A DNA stretch of 62,177 nucleotides, taken from NCBI GenBank assembly GCA_947259925.1, contig CAMYOG010000021.1, forward strand, positions 1 to 62,177, read 5' to 3'. The notes below the pieces were generated by a model, which saw only the letters and a list, made by a program, of their open reading frames with translations, did not search any database and had not been told where the DNA came from. Each line of letters opens with the position of its first letter. Positions within the stretch are counted from its first letter, which is position 1. This DNA comes from Thermoanaerobaculia bacterium. Its GTDB lineage: Bacteria > Acidobacteriota > Thermoanaerobaculia > Multivoradales > JAHEKO01. A program made the position numbers and the translations under genes. This document shows, piece after piece, positions 1 through 8,570 of the stretch.

Positions 1-435
1 GAGTTCGACGTCGAGAGGACCGCCACGCTGGTCGGTCTGGTCCAGGATCCAGCCGAGATGGACATCGACTCCATCGGGACTTCGACGGAGATCAAGGGCT
101 GGATCGAACGGGTCTACGCCCGACCCAACGGACGGTGGGAATGGTTCTGGTTGGCGGGCCTCGGCGTAAACACAGTCGATGTCGATCCGCTGCAGGGTGG
201 TTTGGAAGGTGGCGGACGGTTTGACATCGAAACCGACGCCGGAACGGAGACGATTCTCGTGCTCGGACTCGGCGGTCGGCGCTGGTTCCGCGGCAACTGG
301 GGCCTCGAGGCCGTCCTGAGCGGCGATCAGCACTTCGGGGACTGGAAGTACCTCGACCGAGTGTCGGGAGCCACCGGCACGACGAACGACTACTTGCTCA
401 AGGGCGTCCGGATCGGCGTACTGAAACGGTTCTAG
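1..435 (+). CDS. outer-membrane beta-barrel protein, C-terminal part
   Basis: The reading frame is open from the first base of the window, so the 5' end of the gene lies outside it and only 144 C-terminal residues are visible. The visible part alternates hydrophobic and polar residues, is rich in Gly, Trp and Tyr, and ends in KRF with a terminal Phe, the usual signal for BamA-assisted insertion of outer-membrane beta-barrels. A stretch such as LVLGLGGRRWF looks like an amphipathic strand. The first internal Met (position 58) is not a convincing start. The next gene begins 14 nt downstream, so the two are probably co-transcribed. The specific porin or OMP family cannot be named from this fragment. 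Confidence 0.6.
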   Translation, partial: EFDVERTATLVGLVQDPAEMDIDSIGTSTEIKGWIERVYARPNGRWEWFWLAGLGVNTVDVDPLQGGLEGGGRFDIETDAGTETILVLGLGGRRWFRGNWGLEAVLSGDQHFGDWKYLDRVSGATGTTNDYLLKGVRIGVLKRF

Positions 436-449
436 GGAGGAATCACGAG

Positions 450-1310
450 TTGAGACTTCCTCTCGTAGCGGCGTTTGTTCTGCTCTCGGGCTTTGCTGGC
501 CTCCGGGCCGACGATGCGATCAGACCAGCTCAGACCGTGCCGGCCGAGACGCGAGAAGCCCTCGGAAGGGCGCTCGTCCGTTACCTCCCTCCCGGCACCG
601 AAGTGAGCGAGTGGTCGGATCTCGAACCGTCGGATCCGGTGATCCACTTCGTCGCACCGGGGCCCGACGGGCCGCTGCGTGGGGAAGTTCTTCTCGATGG
701 CACGCTCGTGTGGCTCTCTCGTGAGGTCGAGCTGAGCCAGATTCCTCCCTCAATCCGGTCGATCCTGCCAGTTTCGGTAGGCTCTGGCGCTGCTCTTCTC
801 GAACAGGTCAAGCTGTTGGCCTACGAGGCCGAGCGCGACCTTCCCGACGGTTCCGAGCACGAGCGGTTCTTCGATCCTCGCCGGCGGCTGCTGTTCGAGG
901 TCACGAAGCCCCCCGAGCTTGACGGGGACGAGTTCGCCGAGGAGCTCGCTACTCTCCCCGAAGGCGCCCGAGCCGTTATCGAGAGCTATGTCGGCGACCG
1001 GCAGCTCCTACGACTTCAGCGCGAGATCGAGTGGGGTGAGTTTCCGGTTCACGCCGCGAAATGGCGGGGACCGTACGGAGTCCAAGAGGTGAAGGTCTTC
1101 GACGACGGCCGTATTCTCTTCCTCGAGCTTCCCCGCTCGGAACGGATTCCCGACTGGCTCCGCCGCTTGGCCGGCGCCGACGTCGAGGTGATGTTCATCC
1201 AGGCGTGGTCGGTCCGGCCGGCGGGTGGGCCAAGACAGCTCTTTCTCTCGACGGGACTGCCCGTCGAGCCCAACGCTCTCGAGCCCCTCGACGAAACCAG
1301 ATCGGACTGA
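450..1310 (+). CDS. secreted hypothetical protein with two PepSY-like repeats
   Basis: The start is a TTG at 450 preceded by a strong AGGGAGG Shine-Dalgarno nine bases upstream. It gives a classical signal peptide (residues 1-20, ending LRA|DD), so the 286-residue product is probably exported. Two regions, about residues 40-105 and 190-245, share a beta-beta-alpha pattern of the form 'VxxDGxxxxLxxExxxxxxIPxxxR', which resembles PepSY-like domains; this is pattern recognition and was not tested by search. The gene sits 14 nt after a beta-barrel gene and 72 nt before a TonB-dependent receptor, so an envelope or periplasmic role in substrate uptake is plausible. No catalytic motif is seen. Confidence 0.6.
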   Translation: MRLPLVAAFVLLSGFAGLRADDAIRPAQTVPAETREALGRALVRYLPPGTEVSEWSDLEPSDPVIHFVAPGPDGPLRGEVLLDGTLVWLSREVELSQIPPSIRSILPVSVGSGAALLEQVKLLAYEAERDLPDGSEHERFFDPRRRLLFEVTKPPELDGDEFAEELATLPEGARAVIESYVGDRQLLRLQREIEWGEFPVHAAKWRGPYGVQEVKVFDDGRILFLELPRSERIPDWLRRLAGADVEVMFIQAWSVRPAGGPRQLFLSTGLPVEPNALEPLDETRSD

Positions 1311-1382
1311 GGGCGTCTCCGACCGCGACGTCTACGGCGACGTCGCCGATGAGTGGGTCGCGGACAGGCTAGAATCAAATGG

Positions 1383-4001
1383 ATGGATTGTCGCCTGACG
1401 TTTCTCGGTCTCATCTTGTGTGTGGCTGTCGCTTCGCCGGCACGCGCTGGCGAAGCGCTCGGTAGCAGGGTGCTAGACGCAGAAGACCGTTCCCCGGTTG
1501 CCGGAGCAGCCGTTGAGATCGTCGAGACTGGGTTGATCGTTCTCACCGATGCCGACGGCAGCTTCGAACTGCCTCACGTCGAAGCTGGGCAGCAACTTCG
1601 GATCGTTCTTGCCGGCTACGAGATGCTCGAACTCGCGCCTGGGACTGACATCGTTGAGATTCTCCTCCATCGCGGCGACGGTGCCGTTTTCGATGACGCC
1701 ATCACCGTCCGCGGGCCGGTGCTCGCACCCGGCGAGGATCTTCGCTTCGGAGAGACTCGTTCCGACGATGCGATGGCACGACAGCCCGATACCAGCGCCG
1801 CGGAGGTGCTGCAGCGGATCGGCGGTGCGACCGTTGAGAGAGACCGTGGCGAGGCGGACCGAGTCCTCATCCGGGGCGCCGAGTCTCGCCTCGTCTCGAC
1901 CACACTGGACGGGGAGCGCTTAGCATCCACCGAGGGCGACGCCCGCACCGCCGGTATCGGCCTCGTGCCTGCCAGTCTCCTCGAGGCCGTTAGAGTCTCG
2001 AAGACCTTCACGCCGGACATGGACGGCGACGCCATCGGCGGGGTCGTCGACCTGGTGACCCGAAAGGCGCCCGCGGGAGGTCTGCGCGAACTCGACTCTT
2101 CCGGCGGGTGGGACGGACAGTCTGAGGGTTGGTTGCGCGCCGGAAGCGTGGCCCTGGCAGATCGGTTCGTTGACGACCGCCTCGGGCTTCTCTTCTCGGG
2201 CAGCGTGCAGAATGCAGAGCGGGGAGCTGACCGCTTGGACGCACGTTACGACGGCAAGTCCGTCGAGCGGCTGGAGCTCAGGGACTACGCGCTGACGCGT
2301 GATCGCCGCGGCTTCTCTGGCGCGCTCGACTTCGCGCCGAGCGAATCGAGCGAGCTCTTTGCGAAGGGCTTCTTCAGCTCGCTGACGACGGATGAGGAGC
2401 GGCGCCGCGCCAAGTTCGATCTCGGCGACTCGGAGATCGAGCGCGAGTTGAAGGACTCTCGACTCGAACAGGAGGTCATTTCGCTAACGGCGGGCGGTCA
2501 CCAGCTCCTGAGAGGCAAGGTTCTTGTCGACTACAAGATCGGAGCTCAGCGCGCCGCACAGCACGAGCCGTTCCGAGTGGACACGAGTTTCATTCAGGAG
2601 GATGTGGCTTTCTCGCCGGATGGCCTGCAGCCCACGCCGACCAACGAGGACGTCTCGCTCTTCCGTCTCGACAAGGTGGGCGTCGAGAACAACGAAACCG
2701 AAGAAGAGAATCTCTTCGGGTCCATCGATCTCAGCACGCCGATCCGTGTCCAGGACAGAGACCGAGGGATCTTCCGCACCGGTGTCAAGCTTCGCGGCAA
2801 GACCAAACGGCAGGACACGGACACTTCGATCTTCGAATCCGACCGCGATCTCTTCCTCGCTGACTTTCTCGATCGGAGCTTCTTCGGCCGGGGTTTTCTC
2901 GACGGTCGCCACGACCTCGGACCGGTCGTCGATCGCGACCAAGCCAGAGACCTCATTGAAGGCTTCGGCCTGATGGGCAGCCTTTCCCTGGAGGAAGAGG
3001 CCGCGGACTACCGAGCAACCGAGACAACGGCCGGTGCGTACGCCATGGCCGAGCTGACGCTCGGCTCGCGATGGACCCTCCTCCCCGGCGTTCGCTACGA
3101 GCAGACACGATCCGACTACCGTGGCTTCGAGGTCCTCGCCTCAGGCTCTCCGGACGACGCGCCAATTCGCGACCTGGCTGGAGAGCAGTCCTACGGGAAA
3201 TGGCTGCCTGGGATCCACGCCGCCTACGCAGCTCGCGAAAACCTCATCCTCCGTGGCGCTGTAACGCGTACTCTCGCCCGGCCCGACTACTTCGACCTCG
3301 TGCCCTTCAGGCTCTTCGATTTCGAGGACGCCGAGCTCGAGCTCGGGAACTCCGAACTGAGACCCACCACGTCCTGGAACTTCGACCTCGGCGTCGACTG
3401 GTTCGCCGGTCGATCGACGGAGGCGTCTCTGTCGCTCTTCCAGAAGTCGATCGACGACTTCATCTTCACACGGCGCACCACCTCCGAGATCGCCGGAGAC
3501 CTGTTCTACGTCACCCGGCCAACGAACGGCGAGCGCGCCGAACTTCAGGGCATCGAAGTCTCTTTTCGGCACCGTCTCGACGCCAACGCCGGTCTGCTCG
3601 AGGGCTTCGCCATCGAACTCCATTACACGGGAACACGCTCTTCGGCGCGGATCGACGAACTCGAATCCAACCGCTTCCGTCTTCCCGGCCAAGCGTGGAA
3701 CTCCGGCCAGCTGCTGATCGGTTACGACCGGGGTCCCGTCTTCAGCAGTCTTACCGCGACGTACGTGGGTGACTACTTGCTGGAGTTGGGCGGCAACCGT
3801 GAAGAGGATGTTCTATTCGATCGCCAGCTACGCTTCGATGTCGCGGCGGGCTTCTCTATCACGGAGTGGGCGCAGATCTACATGCACCTGAACAATCTCA
3901 CCGACGAACCACTCCGGATGTACCAGGGCTCGCCCGATCGGCTCTACCGGCTCGAGTACACCGGTCGATCGGCCAGGATCGGCTTCAAGCTGCGGTTCTG
4001 A
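1383..4001 (+). CDS. TonB-dependent receptor with carboxypeptidase-like N-terminal domain
   Basis: The product is an outer-membrane active transporter energised by TonB. Residues 1-22 form a signal peptide (start ATG at 1383; a GTG at 1353 would add a charged leader and is less likely). A carboxypeptidase-regulatory-like beta-sandwich follows at about residues 25-90. The plug domain is at about 100-240, with LIRGAESRLVSTTLDGERL and a conserved DMDGDAIGGVVDL element typical of the Xanthomonas/Caulobacter receptor group. A long beta-barrel ends in GFKLRF with terminal Phe. Length (872 residues) fits the family. The substrate is unknown; the secreted PepSY-like protein just upstream may work with it. 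A TAGAAT hexamer seven bases before the start could be a -10 element of a leaderless transcript. Confidence 0.9.
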   Translation: MDCRLTFLGLILCVAVASPARAGEALGSRVLDAEDRSPVAGAAVEIVETGLIVLTDADGSFELPHVEAGQQLRIVLAGYEMLELAPGTDIVEILLHRGDGAVFDDAITVRGPVLAPGEDLRFGETRSDDAMARQPDTSAAEVLQRIGGATVERDRGEADRVLIRGAESRLVSTTLDGERLASTEGDARTAGIGLVPASLLEAVRVSKTFTPDMDGDAIGGVVDLVTRKAPAGGLRELDSSGGWDGQSEGWLRAGSVALADRFVDDRLGLLFSGSVQNAERGADRLDARYDGKSVERLELRDYALTRDRRGFSGALDFAPSESSELFAKGFFSSLTTDEERRRAKFDLGDSEIERELKDSRLEQEVISLTAGGHQLLRGKVLVDYKIGAQRAAQHEPFRVDTSFIQEDVAFSPDGLQPTPTNEDVSLFRLDKVGVENNETEEENLFGSIDLSTPIRVQDRDRGIFRTGVKLRGKTKRQDTDTSIFESDRDLFLADFLDRSFFGRGFLDGRHDLGPVVDRDQARDLIEGFGLMGSLSLEEEAADYRATETTAGAYAMAELTLGSRWTLLPGVRYEQTRSDYRGFEVLASGSPDDAPIRDLAGEQSYGKWLPGIHAAYAARENLILRGAVTRTLARPDYFDLVPFRLFDFEDAELELGNSELRPTTSWNFDLGVDWFAGRSTEASLSLFQKSIDDFIFTRRTTSEIAGDLFYVTRPTNGERAELQGIEVSFRHRLDANAGLLEGFAIELHYTGTRSSARIDELESNRFRLPGQAWNSGQLLIGYDRGPVFSSLTATYVGDYLLELGGNREEDVLFDRQLRFDVAAGFSITEWAQIYMHLNNLTDEPLRMYQGSPDRLYRLEYTGRSARIGFKLRF

Positions 4002-4123
4002 TGTAAGCGTTCCCCGCGGCGAGCACAGGCCGAATGTTCACGCTTCAGCCTTACTCCTACATATGTGGTAGACTCTTATCGAGCGTTGGGAACGCCTGCC
4101 ACTATGTGAATCGAGGTGCCGCC

Positions 4124-4597
4124 GTGAACTACCGCAAACTCAAGACCGTCAAACAGCTGTCGCGCGAGAACCCCGCCTTCACCGAGGCCAGCCTACGCTG
4201 GCTCATCTACCGGGCGGAACAGAACGGCATCGACGAGGTGCTGGTCCGCGTCGGCCGGCGGGTGCTCTTCGACATGGACCGGTTCGAGGAGTGGCTCGAG
4301 AAACGACGTCAGACGCATCTCAGCCCCCCGGCAGAAAGCTCGGCGATCTCGGCCAGGGTGGCGCCGCTCATCGCGAGATACGAGGCGGCCGTGTGCCGGA
4401 GGTCGTGGAAGCGGAAGTTCTCAAGCTCCGCCCCTTCGAGCGCCTTCGTCCACGCCTGCCTCGGGAACGTCACTCGTCCCTTTCCGTTAGCGAAGACTCG
4501 ATCGCTGTCGATCCGCCTCACCTGCGCGAGTTCCTTGAGCACGCTCAGGGCCTCACCCTCAAGCGGAACGGCTCGGCGCTCCCGGTTCTTGGTGTGA
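4124..4597 (+). CDS. excisionase-like helix-turn-helix protein, 3' end probably lost
   Basis: A GTG at 4124 with GAGGTG five bases upstream opens a frame whose first ~65 residues look like a small phage or integrative-element protein. They have a winged-helix/HTH pattern (TVKQLSRENPAFTEASLRW), then VRVGRRVLFDMDRFEEWLEK, as in AlpA/excisionase-like proteins that bind next to the integrase. Beyond about 4320 the frame runs antisense through the convergent integrase gene, and the protein there (Ser/Arg/Ala rich) looks like shadow sequence. The natural stop was therefore probably removed by the deletion that also truncated the integrase. The annotated end at 4597 is only the next stop codon; the genuine domain ends near 4320. 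Confidence 0.5.
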   Translation: MNYRKLKTVKQLSRENPAFTEASLRWLIYRAEQNGIDEVLVRVGRRVLFDMDRFEEWLEKRRQTHLSPPAESSAISARVAPLIARYEAAVCRRSWKRKFSSSAPSSAFVHACLGNVTRPFPLAKTRSLSIRLTCASSLSTLRASPSSGTARRSRFLV

Positions 4598-5289
4598 TGG
4601 AGCACTGCCACGCCGCGCTCGAAGTCGATGTCGCGCCAGCGGAGCCCCAGGAGCTCCCCCTGACGTGCCCCGGTTGCGATCGCCAGCAAGACGATCGGAT
4701 AGAGGCGGGAGCTCCGGCTCTCGCGGCAAGCCTCGAGCAGCCGATCCCGTTCCGGCTCCTCGAGGAATCGGACGCGGCCCCGAGGTTCGCGCGTCCCCAT
4801 TCGGCTCAGAGGGTTCGTCGGGATCCACTCGAGGTCTTTCATCGCGAACGAGAACGCGTGGCGGAGCGTCGCGAGGTAGCGGTTTCGCGTCGCCGCCGCG
4901 GCGGGCTTCCCGCTAGGCGACTCGCCTCGCTCCAAGGCGCGAAGAGCGTCGCCGACCATCGCGCGCCGAAGGGTCACGAGCCGAACTTCTCCGAGCCGGT
5001 CGGACCACCACTTCAAGTGCGTCAGCCGCTTCCGGCGATCTCGGGGCCCGAACCCAGGAAGCACCCGCTGCATGTACTCATCGATGACGTCGTTGACCGT
5101 GCGCCGTTCCTCGCCCGGATCCGCCGGCGCTCGGCCGTCGAGGATCCTCACCTCGGCCCGCTTCGCCCATGCCGCGGCCTGCGCTCGCGTGCGGAAAGTC
5201 CGGCTCCGCTTGGGGACGCCCTTCCTCCGGATGACGGCCTTCCAGCGCGCCGATCCGTCCTTCAGGGTGCGCTTCTGGATCATGGGCAT
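4309..5289 (-). pseudogene. tyrosine recombinase (phage-type integrase), C-terminally truncated
   Basis: The frame encodes an N-terminal arm-binding segment (KRTLKDGSARWKAVIRRKG), a core-binding SAM-like domain (about residues 60-150) and a catalytic domain. The first catalytic Arg is visible in TGARQGELLGLRW, the Lys region in HHTKNRERRAVPL and the H-x-x-R box in FHDLRHTAASYLA. The protein stops shortly after LAEIAEL, where intact integrases continue with LGHK and the catalytic Tyr about 30 residues later. Both the last His/Trp and the nucleophilic Tyr are missing, so it should be inactive. The start at 5289 is chosen because AGAGG precedes it by eight bases. Its position immediately 3' of tRNA-Leu fits a tRNA-integrating element that has decayed. 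Confidence 0.75.
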
Positions 5290-5312
5290 TGCGGTCGACC
5301 TCTGCCGGCCAT

Positions 5313-5341
5313 TGTACCTCAATGTACCCAAAAATGTACCC
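5313..5341. repeat. three TGTACC repeats between integrase and tRNA-Leu
   Basis: TGTACC occurs at 5313-5318, 5323-5328 and 5335-5340, spaced by 10 and 12 bases, close to one helical turn, in a locally AT-richer stretch upstream of the integrase start. Such phased short repeats beside an integrase are commonly arm-type integrase sites or excisionase/repressor sites. That role is inferred from position only. Confidence 0.4.
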
Positions 5342-5407
5342 ACGGGCAGATTTCGAGCTCTCGGAGAGACCTCCAAAAGCAACGTAAACTACTGGATTTA
5401 AGTGATT

Positions 5408-5488
5408 TGCCGGAGCCGGGACTCGAACCCGGACGCCTTGCGGCGGGGGATTTTAAGTCCCCTGCGTCTACCATTCCGCCACTCCGGC
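5408..5488 (-). tRNA. tRNA-Leu, anticodon UAA
   Basis: The minus strand folds as a type II tRNA. The acceptor stem is GCCGGAG/CTCCGGC with discriminator A. The D-arm includes GGCGGAATGGTAGACGC. The anticodon stem is GGGGA/TCCCC with loop CTTAAAA, giving anticodon TAA. The long variable arm is CGCC-GCAA-GGCG, as expected for Leu. The T-arm is CCGGG-TTCGAGT-CCCGG. The 3' CCA is not encoded (the genome continues with AAT). A TAGACT hexamer lies a few bases upstream of the 5' end on the minus strand and may be its -10 element. The integrase relic lies directly downstream, consistent with use of this tRNA as an attachment site. Confidence 0.95.
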
Positions 5489-5616
5489 GCTTGCAGTCTA
5501 CCGCCCGCTCCCTCACTCCACGAGGTCGGCCAGCCCTCCGATCAGAGCGGGGGGCTCCCGGTTCGGCGACTGCTTGCGGCCGGGCTGCCGATGGCCCTGA
5601 CTAGCGCCCTGCCGCC

Positions 5617-7086
5617 TCAGGGCAGGACGATCCCGGAGCCGGCCGCTGGGTCCAGGACGACGGTCAGGTCGCCCTCGACCGAGACACCGTTGCCGAAGCT
5701 CACCGAGTCGCGCGCCCGCAGGGTCAGATCGCCGGCGGCGAAGACCTCGACGGCCGGGCCGACGGTCAGCGTAAAGCAGGCTACGAACTCGACCGGGCCT
5801 CCGATCATCTCGTCGGTGACGATCCCGTCGGCGTCGCCGACGCAGGGCAGCACCTCGACCGCACCGATGTCGCAGACGGCCGCCGGCAATCCGGCGCCGT
5901 CGCCATCGAGCGGCCGCGTCGCGCCCCGCTGATCGCCGGCCTCGCAGCGGTCGTCGTTGCCGGTGTCGATGACCGGGCTCCCGACGAGCGGCACGTGAGC
6001 CTCCATACCCGCTCCTGCCGGGAGCAGGAGCCCGATCTCGGGGTCGGTGTTCGGGAAGTCGACAGTGCCGCCATCGTTCGGGCAGCTGGCGTCGGAAGAG
6101 AGATTGTGCTCGCCCGCGAAGTCCAGATCCGCCGGGGCGATCCCGATGATGCTGCAATTCGCCCCGCCGCTGTCCGCGAGAATGGAGTTGCGCACGGTCA
6201 GGGTGTTGCCGCCCACCGAGAAGACGGACAGGCCGAGGCCGTCGCTGCCGACAACGGTCGAGTTGACGACGTCGAGCTCGGTGTTCTCGACCCCGAGGCC
6301 GTTGTCGCCGTTGCCGCTGATGGTGGTGTTCCTGACCCCCAGGGAGACGCCGTCTCGGGCAAAGACCGCCCCGGCCGCCACTGGCGCGTCGTTGCCGGTG
6401 ACCTCGCACTGGTCGAGATCGATGTCGCCTTCGCTCCAGACAGCCGGGCCTTCCACCGCGATGAAGCCGAGGGCGACGGCGCTGTTGTTCCGCAAGCGGC
6501 AGCTGGTGACGGTGACCGTCGCGCCTGAGCTCACGAAGAGGCCGCCGCCGGCGTTGGCGCTGTTGCCGGTGAGCTCACAGTCGGTCAGATCGACGTTGCT
6601 GCCGCCCCGGGCCAGAAGCCCTCCTCCGAGGAACCCGGGCGAGGGCAAGCTGGTGGCGGAGCCGCCATGGATGGAGAGCGCCTCGATCGCCGCCGAGACG
6701 CCGTTGTGGACGTCGAACACCCGGTCGAGGCCGCCGGCGTCGACCGTGGTCGAGCCCGGCCCGACGCCCAGGATGTCCAGGGTCTCGGTCAGGTCCAGGT
6801 CTCCGGTCGCGGCGACGTCCTCGTCTACGCCGGCGAGGGTCAGGGTGTAGGTGCCGGCAGGGACCTCGACCCGATCGCTGCCCGGAAAGGCGTTGGCTTC
6901 CTGGATGGCGGCGCGAAGCGTGCACACGGCCGAGGCCGTGAGACATTGCCCGTCTCCCGGCACCGCGTCGGTCTCGTCGGCCGTCGCGCCGAGCGTCACC
7001 GGGAACACCGCGCCTCGGGCGCTGCTCGGCCCGAAGACCGCCAACATTGCGCCTACGGCGATCAGCTGTAGCGTACGTCCCCTCAT
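5617..7086 (-). CDS. secreted CSLREA / right-handed beta-helix protein
   Basis: The 489-residue product starts with a signal peptide (MRGRTLQLIAVGAMLAVF..., cleavage near ARG|AVF), followed by the CSLREA-type domain (TADETD...CTLRAAIQEANA...VPAGTYTL), which usually precedes parallel beta-helix repeats. Residues ~110-390 are Gly/Asn/Ser-rich repeats of the kind 'LTDCELTGNSANAGGGLFV' and 'VTVTSCRLRNNSA', typical of polymorphic-OMP/pectate-lyase-like helices, then a 'SPVIDTGND...GATRPLDGDG' choice-of-anchor segment and a short beta-sandwich tail. It is probably cell-surface or secreted. The start is supported by GGAGGGAGG upstream; more distant in-frame starts would add a basic leader without a signal. 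A GC-rich stem-loop overlaps the stop codon. Confidence 0.85.
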   Translation of the reverse strand: MRGRTLQLIAVGAMLAVFGPSSARGAVFPVTLGATADETDAVPGDGQCLTASAVCTLRAAIQEANAFPGSDRVEVPAGTYTLTLAGVDEDVAATGDLDLTETLDILGVGPGSTTVDAGGLDRVFDVHNGVSAAIEALSIHGGSATSLPSPGFLGGGLLARGGSNVDLTDCELTGNSANAGGGLFVSSGATVTVTSCRLRNNSAVALGFIAVEGPAVWSEGDIDLDQCEVTGNDAPVAAGAVFARDGVSLGVRNTTISGNGDNGLGVENTELDVVNSTVVGSDGLGLSVFSVGGNTLTVRNSILADSGGANCSIIGIAPADLDFAGEHNLSSDASCPNDGGTVDFPNTDPEIGLLLPAGAGMEAHVPLVGSPVIDTGNDDRCEAGDQRGATRPLDGDGAGLPAAVCDIGAVEVLPCVGDADGIVTDEMIGGPVEFVACFTLTVGPAVEVFAAGDLTLRARDSVSFGNGVSVEGDLTVVLDPAAGSGIVLP

Positions 7087-7184
7087 CGAGCTCCAACCTC
7101 CCTCCTGCCCATCCTTGTAAGACAGCCGTGCCACCCGATGGGAACCGAATTCGTCGCTCGAGCGCCTGGGATAGGCTTTCCGCG

Positions 7185-7589
7185 ATGCGCTACCTGGTGA
7201 CGGCCCACACGAAGCGCGAGCGCCGCCGCGATCTCCTGGAGGCGATCGACGAGGGCACTCTCGGGCTCGGCTCGGTGGCCGAGGGCGAGTATCTGCGCGA
7301 CATGCACGAGGCACGCGAGCTCGACGATGGGCGGATCAAGTGGGTCGAGGTCTGCTTCTGCCCGACGCCGCTCGAGGAAGAACGGCCCTACTGGGAAGAG
7401 TACTTCGAGCTCGAGCGCATCCAGGACGCCCACGCGCGCAGCAAGTGCCGGGACCAGACCGGCGACGAGCCCTGGGCGTGCAGCGATTGCGACTGCACCG
7501 AGCGGCTGGAGCGTCATCTCGAGACCCAGGGACGAGGCTTTCTGAGCGCCCTGCGTCGCTCGCTCGACGGCACCGGCTCGACCAGCTAA
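7185..7589 (+). CDS. conserved hypothetical protein with Cys cluster
   Basis: This is a 134-residue acidic cytoplasmic protein with no signal or membrane segment. Conserved-looking blocks are GEYLRDMHEAR, WVEVCFCPTPLEEERPYWEEYFEL and EPWACSDCDCTERLE; the last holds three closely spaced Cys and may bind a metal. I recall similarly patterned unnamed proteins from cyanobacteria and other phyla but assign no function. The start at 7185 follows a TAGGCT hexamer seven bases upstream and no Shine-Dalgarno, so the message may be leaderless. It is divergent from the beta-helix gene and is followed after 63 nt by a membrane protein gene. Confidence 0.7.
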   Translation: MRYLVTAHTKRERRRDLLEAIDEGTLGLGSVAEGEYLRDMHEARELDDGRIKWVEVCFCPTPLEEERPYWEEYFELERIQDAHARSKCRDQTGDEPWACSDCDCTERLERHLETQGRGFLSALRRSLDGTGSTS

Positions 7590-7652
7590 CTGCGACCTAT
7601 TCCACGGACAGGCGCGTTCGCGGTCCCTATCCTGGCCGGAAGGAGGTTGCCG

Positions 7653-8561
7653 ATGTCGGACCAGGAGAGCTTCGATCAGCGAGAGCAGTGCGCCGTCTGC
7701 GAGCGCGAGCTCATCGACACCTACCATCTGGCCAACGAGGCGATGATCTGCTCCGAGTGCCGGATGCAGCTCGAAAACGAGCAAGAGCCCGAGGGCTCGG
7801 GGATGGGGCGGTTTTCGAAGGCGCTCACATTCGGGGTGATCGGCGGCGCGATCGGGGCCGGCATCTACTTCGCCATTCTCAAGTTCACCGGCTACGAGGT
7901 CGGCCTGGTGGCGATCGTGGTCGGATTCCTGGTCGGTGGCGGGGTGCGGATGGGCTCGCTCGGCCGCGGCGGCTGGCTCTATCAGCTGCTGGCGATCGGC
8001 ATCACCTACGGCGCCATCGTTTCGACCTATGTGCCGTTCATCGTCGAAGGGATCGACGACACGGTCGCCCAGGACGCATTCGCGCTGGCCGAGGGCTTCG
8101 AGGTGCCCAGGGTCGAGATCAAGGCCGATCACTCGGTCTGGCTCAACGGCTCCGAGGTTACGGCCGCCGAGCTCGAGAGCCAGCTGGCGTCGGTCGCCGA
8201 GGCCACGCCGGTGGTCTGGTACTACCGTGAGGGGCACGGCTCGGTAGATCCGCCGCCGGTGGCCGAAGAGGTGGCGAACGCGATCGAAGCGCTCGACATC
8301 GAGCGGATCAACTTCAGGGACGCGGAGTTCACCGACCCGATGGGCATGTCGGAGGCGATCGCGGCGGCCGACGCTTCGACCCGGATGGCCGCGGCCGGGT
8401 TCGTGGTGGTCCTGGCGGCGGTCACACCGTTTCTCGCCCTGCCCGAGAACCTGATCGGCCTGGCGATCATCGCTTTCGCGCTCTATCAGGCGTGGTCGAT
8501 GAACCGGCGCGAGCAGCTGGTCTTCGAAGGGCCGCTCGAGCTGAGCTCGAGCTCCGACTAG
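7653..8561 (+). CDS. membrane protein with N-terminal zinc-ribbon-like motif
   Basis: The start ATG is preceded by AGGAGG six bases upstream. Residues 14-37 carry a CxxC...CxxC pair (CAVCERE...ICSEC), a putative zinc ribbon facing the cytoplasm. Two or three hydrophobic helices (about residues 58-78, 83-100, 110-130) follow. A soluble segment contains a biopolymer-transport (ExbD/TolR-like) flavour (VEIKADHSVWLNGSEVTAAELESQL), and two helices close the protein near residues 245-285. The soluble part could be compared with ExbD-type domains, but no function is assigned. It stands between a hypothetical gene and the convergent retinol-saturase-like gene, whose stop is only nine bases away. Confidence 0.6.
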   Translation: MSDQESFDQREQCAVCERELIDTYHLANEAMICSECRMQLENEQEPEGSGMGRFSKALTFGVIGGAIGAGIYFAILKFTGYEVGLVAIVVGFLVGGGVRMGSLGRGGWLYQLLAIGITYGAIVSTYVPFIVEGIDDTVAQDAFALAEGFEVPRVEIKADHSVWLNGSEVTAAELESQLASVAEATPVVWYYREGHGSVDPPPVAEEVANAIEALDIERINFRDAEFTDPMGMSEAIAAADASTRMAAAGFVVVLAAVTPFLALPENLIGLAIIAFALYQAWSMNRREQLVFEGPLELSSSSD

Positions 8562-8570
8562 CGCTCGCGA

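Noticed and set aside
4065..4074. TGGTAGAC shared with the tRNA-Leu D-arm as an attachment-site duplicate
   Set aside because: Only about eight bases match, and the D-arm is not the expected 3'-end crossover region; chance similarity is more likely.
4291..5604. A 437-codon plus-strand frame across the integrase and the tRNA
   Set aside because: It is antisense to a recognisable integrase and runs through the tRNA-Leu gene.
5605..5622. GC-rich stem at the end of the beta-helix gene as an intrinsic terminator
   Set aside because: The stem is present but no T-run follows on the minus strand, so a terminator is not claimed.
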